From: Dallia pectoralis
Lineage: Eukaryota; Chordata; Actinopteri; Esociformes; Umbridae
Reading direction: 5' to 3'
Assembly: GCA_029465975.1 (NCBI GenBank)
Contig: CM055730.1
Span: 22,194,344 to 22,258,343 of the forward strand
Length of the DNA stretch: 64,000 bases
Part shown: in pieces, positions 47,072 to 60,055 of the stretch
How the letters are laid out: every line of letters starts with the position of its first letter
Position numbering within the stretch: position 1 is the stretch's first letter
Translations under genes and position numbers: made by a program
Notes under the pieces: generated by a model
Seen by the model: only the letters and a program-made list of their open reading frames with translations
Told to the model about the DNA's origin: nothing
The model's database searches: none

Positions 47072-47886
47072 AATATAAGGGATGTTAGTCTCTCTCTCTC
47101 TGGCCCCTGGCTACATCTAATATAAGGGATGTTAGTCTCTCTCTCTCTGGCCCCTGGCTACATCTAATGTAAGGGATGTTAGTCTCTCTCTCTCTGGCCC
47201 CTAGCTACATCTAATGTAAGGGATGTTAGTCTCTCTCTCTCTGGCCCCTGGCTACATCTAATGTAAGGGATGTTAGTCTCTCTCTCTGGCCCCTGGCTAC
47301 ATCTAATGTATGGGATGTTAGTCTCTCTCTGGCCCCTGGCTACATCTAATGCAATGGATGTTAGTTTCTCTCTCTCTGGCCCCTGGCTACATCTAATGTA
47401 TGGGATGTTAGTCTCTCTCTGGACCCTGGCTTCATCTAATGTAATGGATGTTAGTTTCTCTCTCTCTGGCCCCTGGCTACATCTAATGTAAGGGATGTTA
47501 GTCTCTCTCTCTCTGGCCCCTGGCTACATCTAATGTAAGGGATGTTAGTCTCTCTCTCTCTGGCCCCTGGCTACATCTAATGTATGGGATGTTAGTCTCT
47601 CTCTCTGGCCCCTGGCTACATCTAATGTAATGGATGTAAGTCTCTCTCTCTCTGGCCCCTGGCTACATCTAATGTAAGGGATGTTAGTCTCTCTCTCTGG
47701 CCCCTGGCTACATCTAATGTAAGGGATGTTAGTCTCTCTCTGGCCCCTGGCTACATCTAATGTAATGGATGTTAGTTTCTCTCTCTCTGGCCCCTGGCTA
47801 CATCTAATGTAAGGGATGTTAGTCTCTCTCTCTCTGGCCCCTGGCTACATCTAATGTAAGGGATGTTAGTCTCTCTCTCTCTGGCC
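47072..47886. repeat. 41-47 bp minisatellite with internal CT microsatellite
   Basis: About 18 units contain GGCCCCTGGCTACATCTAAT, GTAAGGGATGTTAG and a CTCTCTCTCT run whose length varies from unit to unit. The repeat therefore nests a microsatellite in a minisatellite, and unit length differences come mostly from the CT run. Confidence 0.96.
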
Positions 47887-47954
47887 TGGATTTCACCACA
47901 ACAGATCTTAGTGTTCTGACCATCACAGTAGAAATGCCAGCTATCTGTCGCTCC

Positions 47955-48255
47955 CAATGCTTTGAAGCCCACACTTTCCTCTCCCCTCTCTTCCCACTCC
48001 TCTTCCCTCTCCTCTCGCCTTCTTTGTTTTTTCTCCTCTTTGTCGTCTGTCCTCTTCTCTTTTCTCTCCACTTTGTCGTCGGTCCTCCTCTCTCTCTCTC
48101 TTCTCTCTCCCCTCTCTCCTCCATTTCCCTCTCTTTTCTCTCTCGCTCACCTCTCACCTCTTCTCCATTCCTCTCTCTTATCTCTCTCTTATCTCTCTCT
48201 CCCCTCTCTCCTCCATTCCCCTCTCTTTTCTCTCTCTCACCTCTCTCCTCCAGCA
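47955..48255. repeat. polypyrimidine tract
   Basis: About 300 bp of CT-rich sequence (CCTCTCTCCTCCATTCCCCT, TCTCTCTTATC and similar) include a duplicated block at about 48100-48180 and 48195-48250. It is not coding; minus-strand frames are purely Glu/Arg/Lys. Confidence 0.9.
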
Positions 48256-48559
48256 TCTTTACTTCCGTCTACTTGGACCTCCTATCCTCTTCTCTCGTCC
48301 TGGTCTCCTCAACCTCTCTGTGTTCATGGTCAGTGTGGCCTGTGTGATCTCCTGGAGAGGCCCAGGCTCGGATACAGGGGGTTGAACTCCTCTCGAACCC
48401 TGTGGTAAATCTATTACCAGGACCAGTGTTTGCCCTCGGGGGCTTGTCGCAGACAAAGAAAATGAGATGCGGATGTGTTTTTCCCTCTGTTTGCATAAAG
48501 ATAAGAGCCAGCAGCTTTTGCTCTCTAACTCCCTAAAAAGCTTCTTAATCCCTGCTGAA

Positions 48560-48577
48560 ATTTGCATACAAATTGAA
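48560..48577 (+). promoter_or_regulatory. POU octamer beside a SOX-like site
   Basis: ATTTGCATACAAATTG contains a perfect octamer ATTTGCAT directly followed by ACAAAT, an arrangement like the composite POU-SOX elements of vertebrate enhancers, though the spacing and SOX half are imperfect. The surrounding sequence is non-repetitive. Confidence 0.25.
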
Positions 48578-49275
48578 CGCGTCGTGTGACATTATATCTG
48601 CCGGTTCTGCTCCGTCCTAAGTTTTGCTCCATCGCAGTGTAGTGACACACGTTCTGCTGGGAGTGTCTCCGTGCCTATTGGTTAGGTAGCCGACATTCTG
48701 AATACAACCCCTTATAGGTGCTCGTTACTGGGTCATCTGGGTCTCTCACCCGGCTAAGCACTTCACTGGATGGTGGAGGAGGGTGGAGGTGAACTTGGCT
48801 GGTTATGGCTCACTAGCGACTCTGTAGTGGATAGGTGACTGCTAGAAGCACATGAAAGATTGTCGTGTCAGAGTTACAAATACCAAGAGTCTTTGAGATA
48901 TGTAGATAAAATCTGGTGGGCCAATATCATAATACACAAGTCAACAAATAATAAATGTTATTGTCATTATTGTAACTTTTGGATATCCCAAACTAAATTG
49001 TTTAGTCTGATCCCTTGCTTTAAGAGGCTTTAGTAAGATACTTAATGCCATTGATAAATCAGAAAGGTCTCAGAATAGTTGTCTTCCATTTAATTGGTCT
49101 TTACGAATTCCTCGTCTCCCAATGGATTGTGAAGTTTTAAGGATTTCCACATTGGGGTTTGCGACAAACTATTTTGCTGTTCTTCCATCCTCCCCCTACG
49201 ATTTCAGTCAGCTTTGTTGTCACCTGAGGTAGGCGCATACAGCCCGCTCCCCATTCCCCGTTAGACCAACAGTCC

Positions 49276-49366
49276 AGCTAGCACAGTCCAGCTAGCACAG
49301 TCCAGCTAGCACAGTCCAGCTTGCACAGTCCAGCTTGCACAGTCCAGCTAGCCCAGTCCAGCTTGA
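49276..49366. repeat. 14-bp tandem repeat
   Basis: About six to seven copies of CAGTCCAGCTAGCA, with GCTTGCA and GCTAGCC variants. Confidence 0.95.
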
Positions 49367-50920
49367 ACTAAGGCTTTTACATTGGGTGATGGTGGAGTCA
49401 TGTGAATAGACCGAGCTAACTGTAAGCATGTGCTAGTCTGTATGTGATCACATGTGTGTTTGTATGCTTTATTACTTGGGTCTGCATGCTTTTGCAGATT
49501 TGTGGCACAACACCCTTCTCTAAAAGCTTTAGTCACTGCACTGCCTTGTGAGAACCAAGCGCCCACTCATAAAGCCATATCCCTGCTAGATTTATGGTGA
49601 CGTGGGTCCTTTCAGATGTCCTCTAGCCATAGAAGGTTATGCCAAGGCAGTCAGCTGACGTTAGCCCGTGGATGTTGGTCTGTGTGTCTTTACATGGGTT
49701 GCATTAATGTTGACAGCGGGCTTAACCTCATAAAACATCGGCAGTACATTTATGCTTTTGACTCATAAGCTTCCTTCCCAACCACAGTCCGCCGAGTCAC
49801 TCACGTGTCAAATCCCAGTTTGGCAAACATGAGGAAGTGCAACTTATGCACACTGTGTGTGTGTGTGTGTTATCGCGTGAGATCAGACAAATAATACGTA
49901 CATTTCTGCCATCTGCTGTTATCAGTTCTTCGGGAATGTGCCGATTTTCTTGAGATAGTGGAAGGGAATATTTTATTTTCAGCATTTTTGTATTTTTTTT
50001 TATGGCACTTTGGAATTACTTTTGTCCAATTTGTTGTAAAATCTATAATTGGAAAATGTTTGTTGACGTGCGACCTATTCAGCCCACTTTATGCAGCAAA
50101 AGTGCATGACTCATTCAAATTTCAAGCCCTATTTCAATTGTGCATTGTGGTCAGACCGTTTTAATCAGTAATTGTGACTTGACATTTGCACGCGGTAACA
50201 GCGCACTGATTGGTCAAATTTGCAAGCCCATGCAAAATATATGCTGCCAATGTTTGGACTGTAGAAAACGGAGAGAAAAATGTCACTGTTGCAGAACCCA
50301 GTGAGTGTTGTGCCGTCATCCTCCGGCGCTCGTCTATACCTGTAGATTGTATTAGCAGCATAAGCAAGCAGAGGAGCCTAAACCAGCCGCTGAGGGGACC
50401 CGCTTTAATTAAAGTCCTGTCTATCAGCCGGGACCCTGACATGGCTCCTGGCCCCGCCACTCTGACAGATAGAGGCAGGCTCTAATTGTCAGGGCCCGAA
50501 GATAAAGTGAAATTCAAATTGTGTGTGTGTGTGTGTTTGTGTGTGTGTGCCCCTGCGGCCCACTCCGTAGGCTCACCCAGCTGTGCGGTTGTAGTGTTTG
50601 AACGCTAACGGACCTGAACAAACACACGCTCGGGTGTTCAGGGACTTCAGCCACCTGCTGCCATGCCTGTCAGTCAAGGCTCCTTCTTAGCTCCTAGATG
50701 AATATCTACACTTGACAGTTTTTTATTAAACACTTGCCGTCTCCGGGGAAACACTGAGCGTTTCACTCCTTTTCTCGCCTTTTTTCCCTCCTTCGTCTTT
50801 CTGTCCCTTTCCCACTAGCTCTTTGTCTCTCGCTTTTTCACCGTTGCGATCGTTGTCAAACTCGCGCACACGACGCAAAATCCGAACGTAAACTCACACT
50901 TTTTTAGCGGATTCACACCT

Positions 50921-53893
50921 AGAGTGGAAGCTTTAACATGTATTATAATCTCCAGTGTACGCATATTGAAGCTTTAATATGTATTATGATCTCTAGTGTG
51001 CGCATACTGAAGCTTTAACATGTATTATAATCTCCAGTGTACGCACACTGAAGCTTTAACATGTATTATGATCTCTAGTGCGCACACTGAAGCTTTAACA
51101 TGTATTATGATCTCTAGCTCTAACATGTATTATGATCTCTAGTGTACGCATACTGAAGCTTTAACATGTATTATGATCTCCAGTGTGTGCATACTGAAGC
51201 TTTAACATGTATTATGATCTCTAGTGTGCGCATACTGAAGCTTTAACATGTATTATAATCTCCAGTGTACGCATATTGAAGCTTTAATATGTATTATGAT
51301 CTCTAGTGTGCGCATACTGAAGCTTTAACATGTATTATAATCTCCAGTGTACGCACACTGAAGCTTTAACATGTATTATAATCTCCAGTGTACGCACACT
51401 GAAGCTTTAACATGTATTATGATCTCTAGTGTACGCATACTGAAGCTTTAATATGTATTATAATCTCTAGTGTACGCATACTGAAGCTTTAACATGTATT
51501 ATAATCTCCAGTGTACGCACACTGAAGCTTTAATATGTATTATAATCTCTAGTGTACGCATACTGAAGCTTTAACATGTATTATAATCTCCAGTGTAAGC
51601 ACACTGAAGCTTTAACATGTATTATAATCTCCAGTGTACGCACACTGAAGCTTTAATATGTATTATGATCTCTAGTGTACGCACACTGAAGCTTTAACAT
51701 GTATTATGATCTCTAGCTCTGTATTATGATCATGTATTATGTATTATAATCTCTAGTGTACGCACACTGAAGCTTTTTAACATGTATTATGATCTCTAGC
51801 TCTAACATGAAGCTTTAATATATTATGATCTCTAGTGTACGCATACTGAAGCTTTAACATGTATTATGATCTCCAGTGTGTGCATACTGAAGCTTTAACA
51901 TGTATTATGATCTCTAGTGTATGCACACTGAAGCTTTAACATGTATTATGATCTCTAGTTTACGCACACTGAAGCTTTAACATGTATTATGATCTCTAGC
52001 TCTAACATGTAATATAATCTCTAGTGTGTGCATACTGAAGCTTTAACATGTACTATGATCTCTAGTGTACGCACACTGAAGCTTTAACATGTATTATGAT
52101 TTCTAGTGTACGCACACTGAAGCTTTAATATTTATTATAATCTCTAGTGTACGCACACTGAAGCTCTAACATGTATTATGATCTCTAGTGTACGCATACT
52201 GAAGCTTTAACATGTATTATAATCTCTTGTGTACGCATACTGAAGCTTTAACATGTATTATAATCTCTAGTGTACGCACACTGAAGCTTTAACATGTATT
52301 ATGATCTCTAGCTCTAACATGTATTATAATCTCTAGTGTACGCACAGTGAAGCTTTAACATGTATTATGATCTCTAGTGTACGCACACTGAAGCTTTAAC
52401 ATGTATTATAATCTCTTGTGTACGCATACTGAAGCTTTAACATGTATTATAATCTCTAGTGTGGGCATACTGAAGCTCTAACATGTATTATAATCTCTAG
52501 TGTACGCATACTGAAGCTTTAACATGTATTATAATCTCTAGTGTGGGCATACTGAAGCTCTAACATGTATTATAATCTCTAGTGTACGCATACTGAAGCT
52601 TTAACATGTATTATAATCTCTAGTGTGGGCATACTAAAGCTCTAACATGTACTATGATCTCTAGTGTACGCACACTGAAGCTTTAACATGTATTATAATC
52701 TCTTGTGTACGCATACTGAAGCTTTAACATGTATTATAATCTCTTGTGTACGCATACTGAAGCTTTAACATGTATTATAATCTCTTGTGTACGCATACTG
52801 AAGCTTTAACATGTATTATAATCTCTAGTGTACGCACACTGAAGCTTTAACATGTATTATGATCTCTAGCTCTAACATGTAATATAATCTCTAGTGTGTG
52901 CATACTGAAGCTTTAACATGTACTATGATCTCTAGTGTACGCACACTGAAGCTTTAACATGTATTATAATCTCTTGTGTACGCATACTGAAGCTTTAACA
53001 TGTATTATAATCTCTTGTGTACGCATACTGAAGCTTTAACATGTATTATAATCTCTAGTGTACGCACACTGAAGCTTTAACATGTATTATGATCTCTAGC
53101 TTTAACATGTATTATAATCTCTTGTGTACGCATACTGAAGCTTTAACATGTATTATAATCTCTAGTGTGGGCATACTGAAGCTCTAACATGTATTATAAT
53201 CTCTAGTGTACGCATACTGAAGCTTTAACATGTATTATAATCTCTAGTGTGGGCATACTGAAGCTCTAACATGTATTATAATCTCTAGTGTACGCATACT
53301 GAAGCTTTAACATGTATTATAATCTCTAGTGTGGGCATACTGAAGCTCTAACATGTATTATAATCTCCAGTGTACGCATACTGAAGCTTTAACATGTATT
53401 ATGATCTCCAGTGTACGCACACTGAAGCTTTAACATGTATTATGATCTCTAGCTCTAACATGTATTATAATCTCTAGTGTACGCATACTGAAGCTCTAAC
53501 ATGTATTATGATCTCCAGTGTACGCACACTGAAGCTTTAACATGTATTATGATCTCTAGCTCTAACATGTATTATAATCTCTAGTGTACGCATACTGAAG
53601 CTCTAACATGTATTATGATCTCTAGCTCTAACATGTATTATAATCTCTAGTGTACGCACACTGAAGCTTTAACATGTATTATGATCTCTAGCTCTAACAT
53701 GTATTATAATCTCTAGTGTACGCATACTGAAGCTCTAACATGTATTATGATCTCTAGCTCTAACATGTATTATAATCTCTAGTGTACGCACACTGAAGCT
53801 TTAACATGTATTATGATCTCTAGCTCTAACATGTATTATAATCTCTAGTGTACGCATACTGAAGCTCTAACATGTATTATGATCTCCAGTGTA
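50921..53893. repeat. 41-bp minisatellite array, about 3 kb
   Basis: Units contain GAAGCTTTAACATGTATTAT, then (A/G)ATCTCTAG or (A/G)ATCTCCAG, then TGTACGCATACT or TGTACGCACACT. Truncated units that jump from CTCTAG straight to CTCTAACATG occur repeatedly, more often in the 3' third, where they alternate with full units as composite repeats (about 53500-53880). Mixed variants TCTTGTGTACGC and TAGTGTGGGC cluster together, evidence of block duplication. Confidence 0.97.
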
Positions 53894-54214
53894 CTGACTT
53901 CATCACTGGCTCAAGGCCACACAGGAATATCAGTCCCCATCTGCGACATTCCAACTCCAGTGTGGTTTATTCCTTGTCAGCGACGTTCCCAAACGACTGA
54001 CACATCGCAGATGACATGAAGTTCCACAACCGAGCAGATACTTTAACAAGAGTGGTTATGCCTCCGAACGTCCTTCCGGGTTTTCGGGGACTTGATTAAA
54101 AACAATAGAGTGTGCAAGCCAGGACCGGGGAAAGGCATCCCATTTGTTCTGTGACTGAGGTGACGGAAGCGGAGGGAACCGTGCGTCTCTGTGTTCCTGT
54201 TGTGTTACTAGAAG

Positions 54215-54237
54215 AGAGAGAGTTAGAGAGAGGGAGA

Positions 54238-54272
<35 letters not shown>

Positions 54273-54292
54273 TGAGAGAGAGAGAGGGAGAG
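54215..54292. repeat. GA-rich microsatellite
   Basis: A purine tract of GAGAGAGA and GAGAGGGA units. A (GT)n run of about 15 units lies nearby at 54601-54631. Confidence 0.93.
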
Positions 54293-54598
54293 CTGCACAG
54301 TGGCTGAAAAAAAGCCCACTGGTTTTTTGGAGTTCCCATCTGTCCCCTCTGCAGCACAATAGACCCTCTCTTGCATGACATGTTTTTCTGTTTCTCGCAG
54401 TCTCTGGGAGTTCGGACGAGGGAGGGTCGCCTGAACAGGTCATATCTGCCTGAGACTCATGCGTTCTGGTCATTGTCGGATGTGTGTGTGTGTGTGAGTT
54501 GGTGTGTGTAGGGTTTCACACATGCATGTAGATCTGCATGATTCCGATTCATGTCGCTTTATGCGTGTGGCTGGTTTACAGGTATGTGAAGATTTGTC

Positions 54599-54633
<35 letters not shown>

Positions 54634-56007
54634 CTCCCTGTGTGGCTCCGGGCATTGTATAGTGACCTCGTCTCTGGTCACATGACTCAGTAATCATCCA
54701 GGTCTTTGAGGCTGAAAGACCATCAAAAGAACCTTTGTTTACAACTGGAGTGTGGAAATCCTGAGCTGGGCTTTCTGTTCCTGCAGGGCAGTATAATGCG
54801 CTCAGCGGGGTTCTCCTCTCTCCTTCCCTGTTTCGCCCCTGCTCCCAAATCTACTGGGTTCACCTATCCACCTTTTTTCGCCCGTTCTTTCTCATCTCAG
54901 TGTGTCAATGTAACAGGCTTCATTGGCATGGGAACCATTTGTTTACACTGCCAAAGCAAGCAGGAAATAAGAAAATGTAATAATTAATGAGAGCTCTCTC
55001 TCTCTCTCTCTCGCTCTTTATATTACTCCTCTCTCACATCCCCACAGACACAGACACACACACACCCAATGTGACGTAAATCCTCATCTTTTTTCGCTCA
55101 CATAGATAGGCGTGATTTGTTCTTTTTTTCAGAATTGCGTACACCAGACACACAAGGCACACTCACTAAAGCTTACTCTCTGTCATTCTGCCTTCGGTCA
55201 TTTCAGGTGAGTAAAACTACATCCATCTTGTGGATCACCCAGCTTGTCCCTTAACACACAGCGTTTGGGAATGTACCCAACACTTTCCTCCCTCTCACAT
55301 CTCCCCCCTTACCTAGTGTATCATGTGGGGGGGAACTAACAATCTGGTGAAGAGGTAGAGAATGTGTCTCCGTGGCGACGTGTGGAGTGGCTCCAGTACG
55401 GAACCTTCAAAAGAGCCCCGGCCATGTGACTGTAAAAAGAGAGGCTTGAATTCCTGACTGCCCCCGTTTTCAGAGAGCCGGAGGCGGGCAAGGATCTCCC
55501 AAGCCCTGGGAAACAAGTTGTCTATCTCCATCCCGACCCTATCACCTAGCCCCCCCTCACCTCCCTCACCTCCACCACCTCCTCTGGTAGTAAGGGATAA
55601 GGTTTGAGTCTTTCAGACTGACAGAGAAATGAATCTTGCTATCCCGCTCTGGTTTGCTCAGATATAGCATTTCTCCAGCTGCCTGCCTGAGGCGTCTGTG
55701 AAACCAAATGTCACCTCCGAAATGAAAGGACCAGCTCCGAACACGTATGTCAAGTACACATGTCATTTCCTACGTGCAGGTTACAGCGTCATGGCTCGCT
55801 TGTCACCAATGCTATTGCAGACCCTTTTACTGTATTTGTACATGATGAGCAAGAAAGGACGGTTGATTGGTTTGTTGAGCTCTGCCATGCTGACATTGGA
55901 TGGATCATTAAGCGCCGTCTAACCATTACAAAGACTTGATCAGTAGCCGGTTTGATAATGATACACGGACTTAAGTTTCCCACACACGTCTCCTCCGGTC
56001 TTTGTTC

Positions 56008-56955
56008 AGTGTGCTAGGAGGGTAAGGGTGCTAGCTCTGTTTGTGCTAGGAGGATACGGGCGCTAGCTCTGTCTGTGCTAGGAGGATAAGGGCGCTAGCT
56101 CTGTCTGTGCTAGGAGGATAAGGGCGCTAGCTCTGTCTGTGCTAGGAGGATAAGGGCGCTAGCTCTGTCTGTGCTAGGAGGATAAGGGTGCTAGCTCTGT
56201 TTGTGCTAGGAGGATAAAGGCGCTAGCTCTGTCTGTGCTAGGAGGATAAGGGCGCTAGCTCTGTCTGTGCTAGGAGGATAAGGGCACTAGCTCTGTTTGT
56301 GCTAGGAGGATAAGGGCGCTAGCTCTGTCTGTGCTAGGAGGATAAGGGCGCTAGCTCTGTTTGTGCTAGGAGGATAAGGGCGTTAGCTCTGTCTGTGCTA
56401 GGAGGATAAGGGCGCTACCTCTGTCTGTGCTAGGAGGATAAGGGCGCTAGCTCTGTCTGTGCTAGGAGGATAAGGGCGCTAGCTCTGTCTGTGCTAGGAG
56501 GATAAGGGCGCTAGCTCTGTCTGTGCTAGGAGGATAAGGGCGCTAGCTCTGTCTGTGCTAGGAGGATAAGGGTGCTAGCTCTGTCTGTGCTAGGAGGATA
56601 AGGGCGCTAACTCTGTCTGTGCTAGGAGGATAAGGGCGCTAGTTCTGTCTGTGCTAGGAGGATAAGGGTGCTAGCTCTATCTGTGCTAAGAGGATAAGGG
56701 CGCTAGCTCTGTTTGTGCTAGGAGGATAAGGGCGCTAGCTCTGTCTGTGCTAGGAGGATAAGGGCGCTAGCTCTGTCTGTGCTAGGAGGATAAGGGCGTT
56801 AGCTCTGTCTGTGCGAGGAGGATAAGGGCGCTACCTCTGTCTGTGCTAGGAGGATAAGGGCGCTAGCTCTGTCTGTGCTAGGAGGATAAGGGCGCCAGCT
56901 CTGTCTGTGCTAGGAGGATAAGGGCGCTAGTTCTGTCTGTGCTAAGAGGGTAAGC
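56008..56955. repeat. 32-bp minisatellite array, about 29 units
   Basis: Highly homogeneous 32-bp units contain TGTGCTAGGAGGATAAGGGC and GCTAGCTCTGTC. Most differences are single substitutions (TTTGTGC for TCTGTGC, GTGCTAGC for GCGCTAGC, GCTACC for GCTAGC). The strong homogeneity suggests recent expansion. Confidence 0.97.
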
Positions 56956-57350
56956 TAGCTATGCTTATAACTGTTGTCCCAGAAGAGACAACCAGTCCCT
57001 ACTTTTTTTCTTCACAAAAGGAGGCTGTTTGCTGCAGGTGACATTTTCGCTATTGTATTGTATCCCCACTCTTCATCACTCCTTTCCACTCTTCCTCAAT
57101 CTTTTCCACTTTTCCTACTCTTTTTCATTCTTCCTACTCTTCTCCACTCTTCCCGACTCCTCCACACACTTCCCACATTTCCCCTCTCTTCCCCACAGTT
57201 CCCCATCATTCCACACTCTTCCCCACAGTTCCCTACACATCCTTTCTCTTCCTCACACTTCCCTACGCTTCCCCACTTTTCCCCACTCTTCCCCGCTATT
57301 CCACTCTCTACCTCACTCCAACTTAGTTCCCATTCGAAGAGGTTCCGTGG

Positions 57351-57519
<169 letters not shown>

Positions 57520-57890
57520 ATTTTGAGCCGATCAATATAAAAGCTCCGTCTCCCCCGAGCGGAGGGAAGGACCTCTCGTGAATCGTTAGTTGAGATGCGG
57601 AAACGCTTCCTTACTTGTGTGCACGCAGCCAAATGGGCTGGCATAAATGAAACAAATAAAGCTTTTACGCCCCCACCTGTTTCCATGGGACCCAGAGGTA
57701 AGCTGGGACGTGGGATGTGGAACGTAGATCACACCATCCTTCAGTGCCGCCGCTACAGCGTTTCACCTGGAACATAAAATATCATCCACAGTGATAGTCG
57801 TAAAAAAATAAACGCCACGCTTTAGGAGAGATAGGACTGGCGTTCACTATTTGAAAGAGAAAAACCCAGTGCTGCTTTAAAAATCACCAA

Positions 57891-57916
57891 ACTAACAAAA
57901 TAACTGTCCAACTAAC
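57891..57916 (+). promoter_or_regulatory. cluster of quaking-type RNA motifs
   Basis: On the transcribed strand ACTAAC (57891-57896) is followed after four bases by TAAC (57901-57904) and after six more by a second ACTAAC (57911-57916). The quaking response element is ACUAAY plus a UAAY half-site within about 20 nt, so the RNA would carry a complete bipartite element with an extra core. Its place in the intron of a quaking gene makes autoregulation conceivable. Confidence 0.4.
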
Positions 57917-58700
57917 TGAACTAGTCCTTTTAGTCACATGTGTGGTAACAGTGTTACACATCTCATGGTGTTCATGACATAAACTGCTAGATTTAGCAGG
58001 ACGGATAGTAGATCTGTCATATCATGGTGGTCAAATCCAGGCTTGGGATTTCTCGATCGTTTCTGTCAGGATATTATGTGGTTAACCAGCTGTAAGTCGT
58101 AACATATAAGCACATTTGTAACCTGCTAATCACGTAGATACCAGAAGCATGACAGTTTGGCAGTTGTTTGTTCTGCTGTTAACCTATACAGAACATGTTA
58201 GCGTCTCAAACAAAGCTTTTGGTCTGTTCGCTCCACCAGACAAGTGTTACCGTCATCGGGGACGCTGTCTTTTCTAAGCGTTTTATCCGAGCGGCATATT
58301 AGCATGCAAAGATCACACACAGTAGCCAAACACACCAGGGACACTGCCACGTCTTTTCTCTCCTTCTCTCTCTCTCTCTCCTATTTCTTTCTCTTTTTCC
58401 AAAGCCAATTAACATGAAAGCTCCATGCGCCCCGAGCTGTGTGAGGAACTCTCCGAGATTATCTGGGGAGATGCTGAATGCTTCCTTGAGTCAGCCCCCC
58501 TCCCTTCACTTCCCCTGACCTACCGTGACTTTGAATTCTCACCCGGCATGGTACGCCCAATACACACACAGTACATGCACACATTAAACATGCACACACA
58601 CGCACGGTACACACACACAAATTACTTACGCAATTCACACACAGACAGCACACAAACACATTAAATACCCGGTAAGCACACAAACACACAGATGCAGACA

Positions 58701-58747
58701 TTAATATATATGTGTATATATTTATATATATATATATATATATATAC
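58701..58747. repeat. AT-rich (TA)n microsatellite
   Basis: TA and TATATATG dinucleotide runs follow a CA-rich region at about 58558-58692. Confidence 0.95.
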
Positions 58748-59063
58748 CTAGCCAGTTGACCTCTTGTCAGTAAGTACACACTAACAGGGTGGATATGTAA
58801 ACACATTCTAATAGTTAGGGGTTGTTGTGACAGCTTAAACAATATCTGGCATTTGAGGACACACACACACTCCTCTTTCCCTGTGTCCGTACACCATGTC
58901 CTGTCCAACCAGGAAATACTTTTCCTCCTCCCAGCCCAAGACTGTTCTCAGAATAACCTGTGTTCTAAATTTACTTTGGTCATCCCTCATTGTGTGAGCC
59001 TGAGACAGAGTAGAGACAGCCCGCAACCTTCCGAAGCCAAGCAGCCTGTTGTTGGCTTGACGA

Positions 59064-59114
59064 CGCGTTGCTAACGTGTTGCTAACATGTTGCTAACATG
59101 TTGCAAACCTGTTG
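59064..59114. repeat. short GTTGCTAACAT tandem repeat
   Basis: About four imperfect units of 12-13 bp read GTTGCTAAC(A/G)T, decaying into GTTGCAAACCTGTTG. Three units hold TAAC. Confidence 0.85.
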
Positions 59115-59254
59115 CCCCTAACCTCAGTGTAAGTCAATAATCCTGCATGCAATAAGGACATACTGTCCTTCACCTCTGCTTCGCTACTGTGGTTTCTGGA
59201 CTCCTGGGTCAACCGGCGCAACCGTTACCGTGAACGCTGCCGCCATTCATGCGC

Positions 59255-59385
59255 TGTGCATTTTAACGAGCCTGCGTATAATTAGCCACCTCCAATTAAA
59301 AGAGGTGCTACAGCTCTAATTAACATCTACAGTATATTGGATTTAGAGCCAATTACGGTCATGAAGCTGTAATGCTGAAGTAATC
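59255..59385. other. candidate conserved non-coding element
   Basis: A non-repetitive segment with several homeobox cores: ATAATTAGCCACCTCCAATT, TCTAATTAACATCTACAG and GAGCCAATTACGG. This composition is like deeply conserved vertebrate non-coding elements, but no comparison was possible here. Confidence 0.3.
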
Positions 59386-59689
59386 TCTCCTATGAGGCCT
59401 ACTACTTTGTGTGCGTACGTGCGTGCATACGTATGTGCGTGCGGCGCAGATGTGTCAAGGAAACAGGAAACGGAGCCTTTCGTCAGAGTGCATTCTTTCA
59501 GTCGTGATCAGCAGTGTCTGTGTCCCTGTCTCAGCTGGAGGAGGAGTGCAGGAGGCCGGCTTCAGCTTTACACTCACAGCTGTCTGCAGCTGCGCTGGAT
59601 TGAACGCAGGTCCCTGAGTGGGACTGTGTCTCTGGAAGGAGCGGCTCTGCCCCTGCAGCTGACCAGACCCAGTGCCAAACCCCCTTTCT

Positions 59690-59890
59690 GCTCACTACGC
59701 CATTAGAGCCTGTGTAACGTCTGATCCCGTCGGCTCCAGACCCGCCCAGACCCGCCCGGTCCCTCGGGGCCCCCAGCGCAGCCATAGGCGCATCCCAGAC
59801 TGTACCGAAGGTCTTCCGGGGGCGACCGCGTTCGTCGGGGAAACTCGCCTGGAGTGTCCGCGACGTTCGGGGGAGAGACAGGAAGGTCAT
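59690..59890. other. CpG-rich segment in intron 4
   Basis: About twenty-five CpGs in 200 bp (CGACCGCGTTCGTCGGGG near 59823 and GTCCGCGACGTTCGGGGG near 59856) form an island-like patch next to the 45-bp array at 60056. Short frames on both strands carry no recognisable domain. Confidence 0.35.
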
Positions 59891-60055
59891 GGGGGGATGA
59901 GAGCGTGAGAGGATGAGAGCATGAGAGGCGACTCCGTGGCAGGCTGCCAACGCGGAGGGGGGAAGGTTGGGGGGAGTTAGGGGACGTTCTGAGACGGCAG
60001 CTGTACTCACTGGGGGTACGATACGTGACTGGAGCAGGAGAGGGAGAAATAGGGA

